From Ga0077546 sp965229195 (GTDB lineage: Bacteria; Cyanobacteriota; Vampirovibrionia; Obscuribacterales; Obscuribacteraceae): a stretch of DNA of 64,000 nucleotides. The notes beneath the pieces are model-generated. The model ran no database searches and was not told the DNA's origin. It saw nothing but the letters and a program-made list of their open reading frames with translations. This document shows, in pieces, positions 18,485 to 27,557 of this stretch. Location: assembly GCA_965229195.1 (NCBI GenBank), contig OZ245871.1, positions 1,240,001-1,304,000 of the forward strand. The letters run 5' to 3'. The translations under genes were made by a program, and so were the position numbers. Position 1 is the stretch's first letter. Each line of letters begins with the position of its first letter.

Positions 18485-18496
18485 AAGCAAAGAGCA

Positions 18497-19231
18497 ATGG
18501 AAACCGCCGAGTATCGCAACATATTTAGTAGCGAAGATGACCATTTTTACTACGTAGCTGTGCACGACTGCATACTAAAGTTAATCGATAAGTACGTAAA
18601 ACACAAAGAAAACCTCGATATTCTCGAAGCTGGCTGTGGCACTGGCTGGCTAGCCAAGGCACTAACTAAATATGGAAAGGTCAGTGCTATCGACGCCCAC
18701 GATGAAGCTCTAAATTTCACGCGGCAACGCGGCATTGATGCCATCAAAAGCTCAGTGGAAAAACTGCCCTTTACCGCCAACAGTTTTGACCTACTAACTT
18801 CTATCGATGTCATCTATCACAAGTTAGTAGAAGATGATCTAACAGCCTTGCGCCAGTTCCATACAGTCTTAAAACCTGGCGGCACAATGGTCTTGCGCGT
18901 TCCAGCTAACGATAGTTTGTATACCAGTCACGACCGCTATGTGCATACGGCCCGGCGTTACTCTAAGCCAGACTTGAAAGCCAAGCTAACAGCTGCTGGC
19001 TTTATTATTGAACGCCTCTCTTACTGTCAATTTCCGCTTTTCTTTCCGGCCTGGTTGAAAGCACGCTTAGATGCAAACAACAAAGACGAACATTCGGTAA
19101 TTGAGAACCACCCGCAGTGGCTAACCAACATCGTCAACGGCGTCTTGCAATTAGACACCAACATGATTGTCAGCGGTACAGATATGCCCACGGGAATTGG
19201 CCTAGTGACAGTCTGCAAAAAGCCTCTATAA
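18497..19231 (+). CDS. Class I SAM-dependent methyltransferase
   Basis: A 244-aa protein with the class I methyltransferase motif I (ILEAGCGTGWLAKAL), an acidic motif II region (VSAIDAHDEAL) and a motif IV/post-I segment (FDLLTSIDVIYH, LKPGGTMVLRVP). It is of the Methyltransf_11/12 kind, acting on small molecules or glycans. It follows the GT2 gene by 12 bp and probably works on the same lipid or glycan, but the substrate is unknown. The ATG start has only a weak purine-rich stretch (AAAGAGC) upstream. Confidence 0.88.
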   Translation: METAEYRNIFSSEDDHFYYVAVHDCILKLIDKYVKHKENLDILEAGCGTGWLAKALTKYGKVSAIDAHDEALNFTRQRGIDAIKSSVEKLPFTANSFDLLTSIDVIYHKLVEDDLTALRQFHTVLKPGGTMVLRVPANDSLYTSHDRYVHTARRYSKPDLKAKLTAAGFIIERLSYCQFPLFFPAWLKARLDANNKDEHSVIENHPQWLTNIVNGVLQLDTNMIVSGTDMPTGIGLVTVCKKPL

Positions 19232-19310
19232 AAAAGCCGAAATTGCGATTAGGGCTAAGACATACGGGTATAAAAAACTTAGATCTAGGCAAAACAAGTA
19301 GGCAGGTATC

Positions 19311-19889
19311 ATGGCAGGCGAAAAAGCAGAAAGAACCGACAACGTAACAGCGGCACAAATCAACCGAGATGTACAAGATCGGCTTCATAACAATATCGAT
19401 ATGAGAAACCCTGTTTTCAATCATATGGAGTATGAAGGCAAGTCTAAGCAAATAGACGGCCCTAAGCTTACTGATTTGCATATTGTCGGTGACGCCAAAA
19501 CTAACGAACACTATCGCCAAATTGCTAAAGACGGCGCTGCCTTTATCGCCATTAATGGCAATATTAACCTAGCGGTCAAGCACGCCCTTGCAGAAGCCAA
19601 CGACAACGATAAATTGCATGCCAAAGACCGCGGTGGTCGAAACGACCATGCCACCGTCGACAAACTATTGAGCTACATGAACAAAGAGCTTTTCCATACA
19701 GTATTTTCAGTGACCAGAGACGGCAACAAATTTATACTGCTTGATTCACGCGACAATCACGGCACCAGACCAGCCAACCCGCAGGATCTCAATGCTAGTG
19801 ACCGCAGTATCAGACACGACGCTAGTGGCAAGGCTATTATTCACCCACGCGAACAATGGGATTTAGACAAGAAAAAGTATGTCCCTTAG
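19311..19889 (+). CDS. Hypothetical protein, 192 aa
   Basis: A polar protein with no signal peptide or membrane helix, rich in Asp, Asn, His and Lys. A central segment looks like a globular alpha/beta unit (GAAFIAINGNINLAVKHAL), and a later strand-rich part follows (LFHTVFSVTRDGNKFILLD). I recognise no family. The ATG has a purine stretch (AGGCAGG) 5 nt upstream. It lies 79 bp after the methyltransferase and 23 bp before the convergent acyltransferase. Confidence 0.6.
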   Translation: MAGEKAERTDNVTAAQINRDVQDRLHNNIDMRNPVFNHMEYEGKSKQIDGPKLTDLHIVGDAKTNEHYRQIAKDGAAFIAINGNINLAVKHALAEANDNDKLHAKDRGGRNDHATVDKLLSYMNKELFHTVFSVTRDGNKFILLDSRDNHGTRPANPQDLNASDRSIRHDASGKAIIHPREQWDLDKKKYVP

Positions 19890-19912
19890 GTCAAACAGCA
19901 ACTAACTGTAGA

Positions 19913-21196
19913 CTAGCGGCTAAAGTGTTTGCGCATTTTCAAGAAATGACGCTCTAGCAAATGCCAGCTGACAAAAGCAAATAAATAGGTCATGCCGAGA
20001 GCTAAGACAAACTTAGTCGGCCAGTGCTGTAACTGCCAACTTGAAGCCAGCGCGCTATTGCCCTGCCAGATTTTCTCGGCCATAGCAATGGCGAAGTAAT
20101 GAACCAGATACATGGCATAGGTGAGGCGTCCAAAGGCAGAGAGCGCCTTGCTGCTGAAAAATTTGGCAAACGCTGGCGAAACCAAAGTAGTGGTCAAAAG
20201 CAAGAGACAGGCCAAGGCCACGATACTAAAGGTGGCAATATTGTAATAGCTGTTGTAGACGATATCAGGCAGGAAGATAGCAGCAGGTACAACCACAGCC
20301 ACAAGAGCAGCAATAAGTAGTGGGGAGAAACGCTTAAGGCGAGCTACCAGGTTAGGGAAATAGTACACAGTCACCGCACAAGCTGCTCCAGCCATAAGCG
20401 GCTCTAGGTGAGAGAAAGTAGTCTGGTAGTAGAGATTGACGGGGAAGGCAATATGGTATTGATAACGAGAAACATACCAAAGAATAGCCCGCGCGGCCAG
20501 GGAGAAGACAGCCAGAGCGGCAATGGTGCGATAAAGCGCTTTGGCTGTTGGCAGTACTTTGAGCAAAAATGGCCAAGTGAGATAGAACTGTTCTTCCACA
20601 GCCAAAGACCAAAGGGGCAAAAAGAGGAAGACTACCGGCCAGGCCAGGGCGCTGGTAAATTTCAGCAGGATATTAGTAGCAAAAGTCAAACTATAGTTGC
20701 CGGCAAAGAACGCAAGCGGCACTCCCTGTTTGGCCAAGAACTCGTAAAACAAGGGCCAGTTCAAACTCTGCCATTGCATCAAAGGGACAACGACACAAGC
20801 AAACAGCAGCACCAGATAGTAAACCGGCCAAATACGCAAAGCGCGCCGGGCGAAGAACTGCTTGAAAGAAATGCTATTGAAACGCCCCTTCTCGGCTAGA
20901 AGCAAATGGGTAATTAGAAAGCCACTTAGCGAAAAGAAAACGTCCACCCCGACCCAACCCCAGGCACAAACGGCATCAAGAGGAGGCAGGGCAGGAGCAA
21001 TGGCCGAACCAAGAGCAGCACGTTCCACATCGGCAACCCGCCCCAAGTGATGCAGAAACACTAGGAGAAAGGCAAGGGAGCGTAGACCATCTAATTGCGG
21101 CCAGTAGGGCGCCACAGAGGCCTTAGAAGCGGTAGCAGCAATGCTACTTTTACTTGACTCAATCGGAGCAACGGCAATAGATAGGTCGGTTGGCAT
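19913..21196 (-). CDS. Acyltransferase family 3 membrane protein (OafA/YrhL type)
   Basis: A 427-aa integral membrane protein with the acyltransferase-3 signature: QLDGLRSLAFLLVFLHHLGR (catalytic-type His), WGWVGVDVFFSLSGFLIT, the FFARRALRIWPVYYLVL block and about ten hydrophobic helices. It ends with HLLERHFLK. These enzymes move acetyl or other acyl groups across the membrane onto surface polysaccharides, O-antigen, peptidoglycan or lipids. The cytosolic N-terminal 30 residues are low-complexity. No Shine-Dalgarno precedes the ATG. It is convergent with the GT2-methyltransferase cluster and may decorate the same glycan. Confidence 0.92.
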   Translation of the reverse strand: MPTDLSIAVAPIESSKSSIAATASKASVAPYWPQLDGLRSLAFLLVFLHHLGRVADVERAALGSAIAPALPPLDAVCAWGWVGVDVFFSLSGFLITHLLLAEKGRFNSISFKQFFARRALRIWPVYYLVLLFACVVVPLMQWQSLNWPLFYEFLAKQGVPLAFFAGNYSLTFATNILLKFTSALAWPVVFLFLPLWSLAVEEQFYLTWPFLLKVLPTAKALYRTIAALAVFSLAARAILWYVSRYQYHIAFPVNLYYQTTFSHLEPLMAGAACAVTVYYFPNLVARLKRFSPLLIAALVAVVVPAAIFLPDIVYNSYYNIATFSIVALACLLLLTTTLVSPAFAKFFSSKALSAFGRLTYAMYLVHYFAIAMAEKIWQGNSALASSWQLQHWPTKFVLALGMTYLFAFVSWHLLERHFLKMRKHFSR

Positions 21197-21293
21197 TAAG
21201 GGTCAGTCACGAGCATTGGGCAGAATCTAAAAAACGCTCATTACCATAACACGCAAGGGTGGCGGAGCAGCTTTAAAAGATTCTGACAACTGG

Positions 21294-23576
21294 TCAAAGC
21301 CTTAAGCTGATTAGGTATGCAGACTTTACGGCCTCGACCTCAGCAAATAAGGGAAAGGCAAACGGCATCGGTGCAGAGCAATAAGGAATAAACATAGGCG
21401 AACGCACTTCTCCTGAGAGTCGACAGTACACGGGCCCCTGGCGCCCGGGCTGGGAAACTAGCCTGGAGGGGCCAGAAAGGGAGTTTGCTGCTGGTAAAGT
21501 GACAAGTTGCAGACGAGGCAAGGCAGAGCGAGAATAGAGCGCTGCATCGATTTCAATTTTCAAGGCCTCGCGGTCCAAAATCAATTGGCCTCCCAGCAGT
21601 GGAGCTGGGGCTAAGTGAATACCCCTTGCCTGCAAATAGCGCACGTAACTCTGCCCTATGGCCGTCTGCGGTCGCTCTGACAGAGTCGACTGACACGGCT
21701 GGCCTTGCTTATTGAGCGGACAAACGAAATATTCCAAGTTGCCGCGGTTGCCGATCAACTCACGCTCGGTGCAGAGCAGCTGCAGAAGAGGACTTTCCAC
21801 GTAAGATTCGACTGAAAGAAGAGCAAAAGTAAAAAAGAGAACTAAACATGCAAGTCGCGGACGAGCACGGCCGCCGACTAGCACTAAAGCCATCAATAGA
21901 TAATAAAGAAAGATATGAACCGCTTGAGGTTTAGCCACCGATAGTGAGACCAAGGGAATGAGCGCCAGTGTTCGAGCCAGGTAGATAAGCCAATCTAGTA
22001 GAAATTTAGCGAGCCCGTCAATGGCAAAACACAAGACCGCTGCAGCATCGATTAGGGGTTGGCAAAAGCAAAAAGGCTGCGGCAGTGGATAAGAAGCGAC
22101 GGCAGCGAGAATTGACGAAATAAAGCCCATAATAGTCAGCGGCACGACAACAGGTTCGGCCAGCAAATTGGCAGGCACCACGAGAATAGAAAGTTGCTGA
22201 AAGACATGAAGTTGAATGGGAAGAACAGCTAACTGAGCAGAGACAACAACAGCCGCCAGTGAAAAGAGTGCCCGGAGCCAAACTCTCTCGACATCCTTGA
22301 GCCAGGCCGAATCTATCAAAGGGTAGATATAGACGATACCAAATGTGGCACCATAAGAAAGCTGCAAACCAACATCAGAAACACTTACAGGATCTAGTGC
22401 TAAAGCAAACAGCAGGGCTAAGGCCAGAGCGGCACCATGGGCCAGACGAACAAAGGCCAATCTCGCCCAAAGAGCTACTAAACACATGATGGCAGCACGA
22501 CTTACCGAAGGGCCTGCACCAGCAAAGGCCGTAAACAGCACGACGCAAAGAAACGGCACGTATATGTTGAGCCAGCTAGTTCGTACAGCCTGACTGGGCC
22601 TAGCTTTTGCTTGAAAGAATCGGCAAAGCACCAAAGCCGCTGCCACAATAATTGTCAGATTAAGACCTGAGGCAGCGAGCAGATGGGACAAGCCAATCAG
22701 CGCAAACTGTCGCTTCAATTCTTGATCAACACTTACTACTCTATCGCCCAAAACCATTGATGAAAAAAGGCTGCCTCGAACCGCTCCGAGATGCTCGCTG
22801 TGAGCCAGTACAATCTTCTTTCGCAGGACGGCAATAGCTCGGTTCATGCCCACAAGAGCAGTCTCGCTCCTGATATTTTCGCGGCCATCAAGGCAGCCAC
22901 TGGGCAGCGCTGCTACAATGTGAAAATCTTTTGCATTAACGCTCAATCGCGCAAATATGCCTTTGCTCGCAAGCCATGCAGCTTCATCAAATTCGAAGGA
23001 AAAGTTTTTGCCTTTGGGCCGGCGCAGCACACCCGAAATTTCCACTGTATCGCCAGGCAAAGGTGCTGGCAAAGACTGGCTGTCAGCCGCTTCAATAGTG
23101 ACCAACACCTTCCCCTCAAGGGGACGCCTAGCAGGAAACATAAGCTCATCAGCACGCACTATCAAGCTAAAGTCGTGCTTTGCTACAGTGCCATCACTTG
23201 TCTCTAGCCCAGGTTCGAGCCTAGATTCTCGCTCTCGCACTTCTTCAATCTGGCCACGCAGATGAACCCGACTGTTTGAGTGCATTGAAGGCACAAAGTA
23301 AAGATCGTTTTGAGCCGGAACGCTATTATCTTTACGCACAACCGCCCAACAGAAGCTGAGAACGAGAGCAAGACTCAATGTTGCCGCAACCTTCAGCGGC
23401 CAGAGACAAAGCGGGCGAAGAAGCAGAGGCAACAAGGCCACAAGCAATGTCACTACTGGATGTGCATTAAAGCTAGCCAGTAAGGCACCACAAAGAACCG
23501 ACAAGGAAAACAAGGAAAAGGCACGTGCAGGACTATAACCTGACGGAGCCAGGCTGGCTGTCACTCTATCTCTCAT
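21294..23576 (-). CDS. comEC: ComEC/Rec2-like DNA-uptake channel, no metallo-beta-lactamase domain
   Basis: A 760-aa membrane protein. An N-terminal DUF4131 region (helices and an OB-like extracytoplasmic part, with PLPGDTVEISGVLRRPKG) precedes the multi-helix Competence domain (LLAASGLNLTIIVAAALV, GAGPSVSRAAIMCLVAL, LQLSYGATFGIVYIYP, QLAVLPIQLHVFQQLS). ComEC forms the inner-membrane channel for single-stranded DNA in natural transformation. Many ComEC proteins end in a metallo-beta-lactamase-like domain with HxHxDH. Here the last 180 residues show no such motif. The ATG start has GAGAG 7-11 nt upstream. No other competence gene is in the window. Confidence 0.9.
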   Translation of the reverse strand: MRDRVTASLAPSGYSPARAFSLFSLSVLCGALLASFNAHPVVTLLVALLPLLLRPLCLWPLKVAATLSLALVLSFCWAVVRKDNSVPAQNDLYFVPSMHSNSRVHLRGQIEEVRERESRLEPGLETSDGTVAKHDFSLIVRADELMFPARRPLEGKVLVTIEAADSQSLPAPLPGDTVEISGVLRRPKGKNFSFEFDEAAWLASKGIFARLSVNAKDFHIVAALPSGCLDGRENIRSETALVGMNRAIAVLRKKIVLAHSEHLGAVRGSLFSSMVLGDRVVSVDQELKRQFALIGLSHLLAASGLNLTIIVAAALVLCRFFQAKARPSQAVRTSWLNIYVPFLCVVLFTAFAGAGPSVSRAAIMCLVALWARLAFVRLAHGAALALALLFALALDPVSVSDVGLQLSYGATFGIVYIYPLIDSAWLKDVERVWLRALFSLAAVVVSAQLAVLPIQLHVFQQLSILVVPANLLAEPVVVPLTIMGFISSILAAVASYPLPQPFCFCQPLIDAAAVLCFAIDGLAKFLLDWLIYLARTLALIPLVSLSVAKPQAVHIFLYYLLMALVLVGGRARPRLACLVLFFTFALLSVESYVESPLLQLLCTERELIGNRGNLEYFVCPLNKQGQPCQSTLSERPQTAIGQSYVRYLQARGIHLAPAPLLGGQLILDREALKIEIDAALYSRSALPRLQLVTLPAANSLSGPSRLVSQPGRQGPVYCRLSGEVRSPMFIPYCSAPMPFAFPLFAEVEAVKSAYLISLRL

Positions 23577-23710
23577 AAATCAACTCTCTTCTAGGAAATT
23601 ACGCAAACTAAGGAAGTAACTCAGCCTTAAGCTTGCCGCTGTAAAGCGACATTTAGTCTCCTCTTCAGAAAACGTCAAATCGAGTAAGAAAGTTCAATCC
23701 AATTCAATTA

Positions 23711-23754
23711 AATATAAAAGAAAGCACTAAGCCAGCAGCGACCTAGTGCTTTCT
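23711..23754 (-). terminator. Intrinsic terminator after the large unknown gene
   Basis: An 11-bp perfect stem (AGAAAGCACTA at 23719-23729, TAGTGCTTTCT at 23744-23754) with a 14-nt loop. Read on the minus strand it is followed by a U-rich tail (TTTATATTT), 16 bp after the stop codon at 23771. Confidence 0.75.
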
Positions 23755-23770
23755 CAATTTTATTTACGAC

Positions 23771-26275
23771 CTATTGACCAGGACGGGTGAACTGATCATG
23801 GAAGCCCAGAACGTTAGAAGTACTGCTTGTTAGTTGCAGTTTACGCTTCTCCTGCATTTCTTTTGCAAGCTGTGAAAACACTTCTGAGAGTTGCTGCGTA
23901 TCTGGATTTCCGGGGGCATAGGTGTCGGCGATTCGCAGAGCACCTTGAGCACCGTTGTATCCCTTCCGTTGTCCAGTAGGGAAGATATCTTTATGATTGG
24001 CACCATCATCGATAAGAAGGTCGTAAGCACCACCGCCATCATTGCCATTCTTCATCTTTGCAGCAGCCATGGCCATATAGGCTAAAGCCTGGTCACGGTA
24101 AAGCTTGGCCACAACTTTGGCGTACTCTTGAGTCTTCAATTCAGCTTGTTGGCGCAAGGGATCATTGCCTTCCGCAGCGGCCTTCTGAGCAGCGGCCTGA
24201 GCCTTAGCGGCCTTCTCGTTGTAATAGAGGATCAGATTATCGGGCCCTTTGATATAGGTTTTGAGGAACTCTTTATCCAGCACTTCGGCCTTTTTCACAA
24301 GCTCATCAAAAGCGCCTTTAATGTCGTGCTTACCATCAAGAATCTTGGTGATATCAGTCTGTGCTTCTGCCGAATACTTTCTTAGATCATCAGCTTCGCT
24401 TTGCTTGGGCAACTCACCCTTGATTGTCACTTGCTTGCTTGGATCAGCATTGTCCCGAATAATTTCCTCAGTCAAAGTAGCTGCTTTGTCAGCACTATTT
24501 CTAGTGCGCAACATGTAATGCAAAGCGCGGCCGCCCACATCAAGTTGATAGCCATCAAGCATGTATTGAGGCTCAGTGCCCTTGTCTGAAATGCGCGTAC
24601 CTTTATCGAGAATGTTACGAGAGAGGGCACCAGTAGCACTAGCGTCATCACGCAAACCGAGAAGCTTCTGCTCAGTGGTTAAACCACCGGCTGCAGCAGG
24701 TTTATTCCAACGATCATTCATGGCGGCAAAACTGGCGTCTACGTTAGCGACAATCCAATCTTCTTTCTTGTTGAGAACTTTCTGCATTGAGCTATCAACT
24801 TCTCTAAGTGAGCCATATGAACGCTTGGTGTGATCATAGTTGAAACTCTCTCTAACATTATCAACGCCACCCTTAAGGTTGCCGCCAATATTGTCTTGAT
24901 AGGCGTGCACCAATATTGGTGCCAAAGTACCAACACCGGCAATTGCCGCTTTGGCGCGCCAATCTTTAGCGTAGGTAGCCAGGGTCAAACTGCCAGCAAC
25001 AAAGGCACCATTCCAGCCATCATAAACACCGGTGGCAGCATTGACACGGTCAGGGGCAGTCAAACCGGTCATGCGCGCTAAACCATCGACGGCCTGAGAG
25101 CCACCGATTGCCAAAATAGGTGCGGCCAACTTGAACTTGCCTGGCAAAGCTGCCAAAGCCATTGGGCCAATGATCTGACTGGCATTCCACGATTCATGCA
25201 AACCGTTCACGCCAGCGACTTTCTGGGTCATGCTGCGGTCGGCAGAAACAATACCGTATTGAGCGGCCGAAGAAAGCATACCGTTGCCAACTCGCGACAT
25301 CCAACCAGGCATATTCTCAAGAGTTTGAGCAATGCGACCACTTTGCTTAGCGGCAGCAGCATCGATCATTTTGCCTGCGTTAGCTCTCTGCTCAAGCACG
25401 GCCAACTCATCTGGTGTAAAGAACTTACCGCCTTCCTTGGCAGAAGCTTCCATCCAGTTCTGAGCCGTAAACTTGCCTTCAGCAGTGCGCGCTTTTAAGA
25501 AGTCTAATTTCTCAGCAGCCTTAGCAGCGTCATCACCGCCAGCTTTAACGGTTTCAGCTAACTTGGTCTGCAATCCTTCAAAATTCTGGAAAGCCGTGGC
25601 ATGCTTAGGATCAACTTTGATCAAATCACCGCCAGCAACTTTTGTCGGGTCGACATTAGACTGCCACCACTTGCCCATCTTACTGAGATTAGTCTCTGCG
25701 CCAGTTTCAGCAGCCTTGGCCACAGCCTGATCGGCACGCTTTGAAATGGCGTCGTGAAGAAGTGGGATCGGCACGCTAGCAGCACCAGCGAATATAGTCG
25801 AATTCAATAAGTCGCGGTGCTGACCACGCAACATAATTGTTTGCTGCACTCTTGGGTCAAAGAAATCGGCGCCTTGCCATGAGAATTGACGGCCTTGCCC
25901 CGGATTCTGGTTACCGGTTCGCACTTGCTCACCAATGTCGCTGCGCGGATAGGGCTTGGTGGGATCTACCTGTTTGTCTTTATGCCGCTCCGTGAAACTC
26001 GGCACCTGCTCGCCACCCTGATTGCCATTATTTGGATTTCCACCAGGTACAAGTGTGCCATCGGGCCCATACTTTGCCCCTTGCGGCTTGCCATCAGTTG
26101 GGCCAGTATAATAAGGGTCGCGTCCTTTACCGGGTTCAGCGCCAGGATTGAAACCAGGGGCAACCTGGCCGTATCTTGCCTGAGCAACTTGGTTACCAAG
26201 ACCCTCCAGCAACTTTTGTGTCGCCGCGTCTTGAACTTCGTCTGTTTTACGTCCTTTGTCAGGTGCGTCAGTCAT
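23771..26275 (-). CDS. Large hypothetical protein, 834 aa
   Basis: I recognise no family. The first 130 residues are Gly/Pro/Asn-rich and look disordered. Several hydrophobic helices follow: one near the LNSTIFAGAASVPIPLL segment, and a cluster with IIGPMALAALPGKF, LAAPILAIGGSQAV and AAIAGVGTLAPILVHAY. The C-terminal third is helical and Ala/Lys/Gln-rich (KAQAAAQKAAAEG), with a coiled-coil look. The frame is open 69 codons further upstream, but that part lacks coding character. The ATG at 26275 has GGGGAGAG 6-13 nt upstream, so I chose it. It may be membrane-associated or a large surface or effector-like protein; this is guesswork. A good terminator follows. Confidence 0.7.
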   Translation of the reverse strand: MTDAPDKGRKTDEVQDAATQKLLEGLGNQVAQARYGQVAPGFNPGAEPGKGRDPYYTGPTDGKPQGAKYGPDGTLVPGGNPNNGNQGGEQVPSFTERHKDKQVDPTKPYPRSDIGEQVRTGNQNPGQGRQFSWQGADFFDPRVQQTIMLRGQHRDLLNSTIFAGAASVPIPLLHDAISKRADQAVAKAAETGAETNLSKMGKWWQSNVDPTKVAGGDLIKVDPKHATAFQNFEGLQTKLAETVKAGGDDAAKAAEKLDFLKARTAEGKFTAQNWMEASAKEGGKFFTPDELAVLEQRANAGKMIDAAAAKQSGRIAQTLENMPGWMSRVGNGMLSSAAQYGIVSADRSMTQKVAGVNGLHESWNASQIIGPMALAALPGKFKLAAPILAIGGSQAVDGLARMTGLTAPDRVNAATGVYDGWNGAFVAGSLTLATYAKDWRAKAAIAGVGTLAPILVHAYQDNIGGNLKGGVDNVRESFNYDHTKRSYGSLREVDSSMQKVLNKKEDWIVANVDASFAAMNDRWNKPAAAGGLTTEQKLLGLRDDASATGALSRNILDKGTRISDKGTEPQYMLDGYQLDVGGRALHYMLRTRNSADKAATLTEEIIRDNADPSKQVTIKGELPKQSEADDLRKYSAEAQTDITKILDGKHDIKGAFDELVKKAEVLDKEFLKTYIKGPDNLILYYNEKAAKAQAAAQKAAAEGNDPLRQQAELKTQEYAKVVAKLYRDQALAYMAMAAAKMKNGNDGGGAYDLLIDDGANHKDIFPTGQRKGYNGAQGALRIADTYAPGNPDTQQLSEVFSQLAKEMQEKRKLQLTSSTSNVLGFHDQFTRPGQ

Positions 26276-26383
26276 TTGGACTCTCCCCGGTAGAAAAATG
26301 CGCGAAGTCGATACTTCTTTATGCCACGCATCTATCCATATTAAATAAGACTTAGACAACAGTAAATTCGTAGAATTCCCACT

Positions 26384-26407
26384 GCCAAGGGCAATCTTGG
26401 CCTTTTT
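26384..26407 (+). terminator. Terminator-like hairpin in the leader of the TPR gene
   Basis: Plus strand: GCCAAG (26384-26389), loop GGCAAT, CTTGGC (26396-26401), then C and five T residues. No plus-strand gene ends here. It lies 125 bp upstream of the TPR gene start, so it may be an attenuator or the end of a short RNA. Confidence 0.5.
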
Positions 26408-26531
26408 AATTATAATGTTGGTGCGCCATGGCCCTTTAGCAAGGAAACCGTGGGGATTAGCAGTAGGCGAATCGGTTGCCAAGCGGTATCCTTAAAATAC
26501 ATTCTCTTTGCACCTGGAAAGAACTGCCGAT

Positions 26532-27524
26532 ATGAATCAAGACGAAAAATGGAGCAGTTATTGGGAATCAGCTGGCAAAGCCGTGCAGCTTGGCAAGCTT
26601 GAGCATGCCGAACCACTGCTCTCTGCCGCAGTAGACATTGCCGAGGACTTTCCCCCCGACGATCGCCGCTTAGCCATGACCCTCGAATGCTTAGCAGAGA
26701 TTCTCTTCAAACTAAGACAACTGGCCCAAGCTGAAGTTGTCGTAAAGCGAGTGATTGCCATATATCAAGAGCGATATGGGCCAGAAAATCACGATGTTGG
26801 TATTTTCACCAACAACCTCGGCCTCCTTTACCACAGTCAAAAAAAACATTTTCTAGCCGAAAGCGAATATCAAAAGGCACTACGTATTCAGACAAAAGTG
26901 CTCGGCAACTCACACCCACAGACCATAAACGTCATGGCCAACTATGCCAGGCTGCTTAATGAGACACACCGAGAGCGCGAAGCAAAGCACCTTGAAGCTT
27001 GTATTCAAGGTGCCAGAACAGGCAACTGGAAGCGCTCAGGAGTATACAAAGCTTATGTAGCCGAGACACCAGCCAACCAGGCAGTGCAGGCCGTGCCTCC
27101 AATAGCTGACCCAGCGGCGACAACGGATATCAGCCCCGTAGAGATAACCCAAAGAATTACAGACCCAGCTGCAACCACGGACATCAGCCCGGTTGATATT
27201 GCCTACCGAATTGCTGATCCCTCTGCCACCACCGACATTAGCCCTATTGATATAAACGAAAGAGCAAGGCCGAGTATGCCTCTGAACTCTGGCTTAATCG
27301 ATTCATCAGCCAAAGAACAAGGGCCCGGGCCGCTGCGCTCCACTAGGAAAAACTATCGCAATGCCCGGGAAGAAGACATCACACTGCAAGATGCTCTAAC
27401 AGTTTCGCCACTGTCAGGTAGTATCACTAGCGCTGAAAACCCAGCGGTTTCAGTCGACAAAAAAGCCGAAAGTAAGTCCTCGCCCATGCAACGCTTGCTA
27501 CAACAAAGGCGCAGCCAAGAATAA
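26532..27524 (+). CDS. TPR protein with tandem 18-residue repeats
   Basis: A 330-aa protein. The N-terminal 160 residues carry kinesin-light-chain-type tetratricopeptide repeats (for example GIFTNNLGLLYHSQKKHFLA and a similar preceding unit), which mediate protein contacts. A Ser/Thr/Pro-rich tail then holds three near-identical 18-residue repeats around the core DPAATTDISP (coded at 27102-27263). The end is basic and low-complexity. The frame is open upstream to 26508 (TTG). I prefer the ATG at 26532, with GGAAAGA upstream. No signal peptide is seen, so it is probably cytosolic. Partners are unknown. It is divergent from the large unknown gene. Confidence 0.75.
   Translation: MNQDEKWSSYWESAGKAVQLGKLEHAEPLLSAAVDIAEDFPPDDRRLAMTLECLAEILFKLRQLAQAEVVVKRVIAIYQERYGPENHDVGIFTNNLGLLYHSQKKHFLAESEYQKALRIQTKVLGNSHPQTINVMANYARLLNETHREREAKHLEACIQGARTGNWKRSGVYKAYVAETPANQAVQAVPPIADPAATTDISPVEITQRITDPAATTDISPVDIAYRIADPSATTDISPIDINERARPSMPLNSGLIDSSAKEQGPGPLRSTRKNYRNAREEDITLQDALTVSPLSGSITSAENPAVSVDKKAESKSSPMQRLLQQRRSQE
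27102..27263 (+). repeat. Three tandem 54-bp coding repeats
   Basis: Units 27102-27155, 27156-27209 and 27210-27263 each encode (I)-(A/T)-D-P-(A/S)-A-T-T-D-I-S-P followed by a variable six-residue tail ending in Arg. The DNA differs mainly at third codon positions, so the peptide repeat is being conserved. Confidence 0.85.
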
Positions 27525-27557
27525 GAAAATAGCGGGCTCAGAACCTAAGTTACCGGC

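Noticed and set aside
26276..26482. 69-codon upstream extension of the large unknown gene
   Set aside because: The region lacks coding character, and a strong GGGGAGAG sits right before the ATG at 26275.
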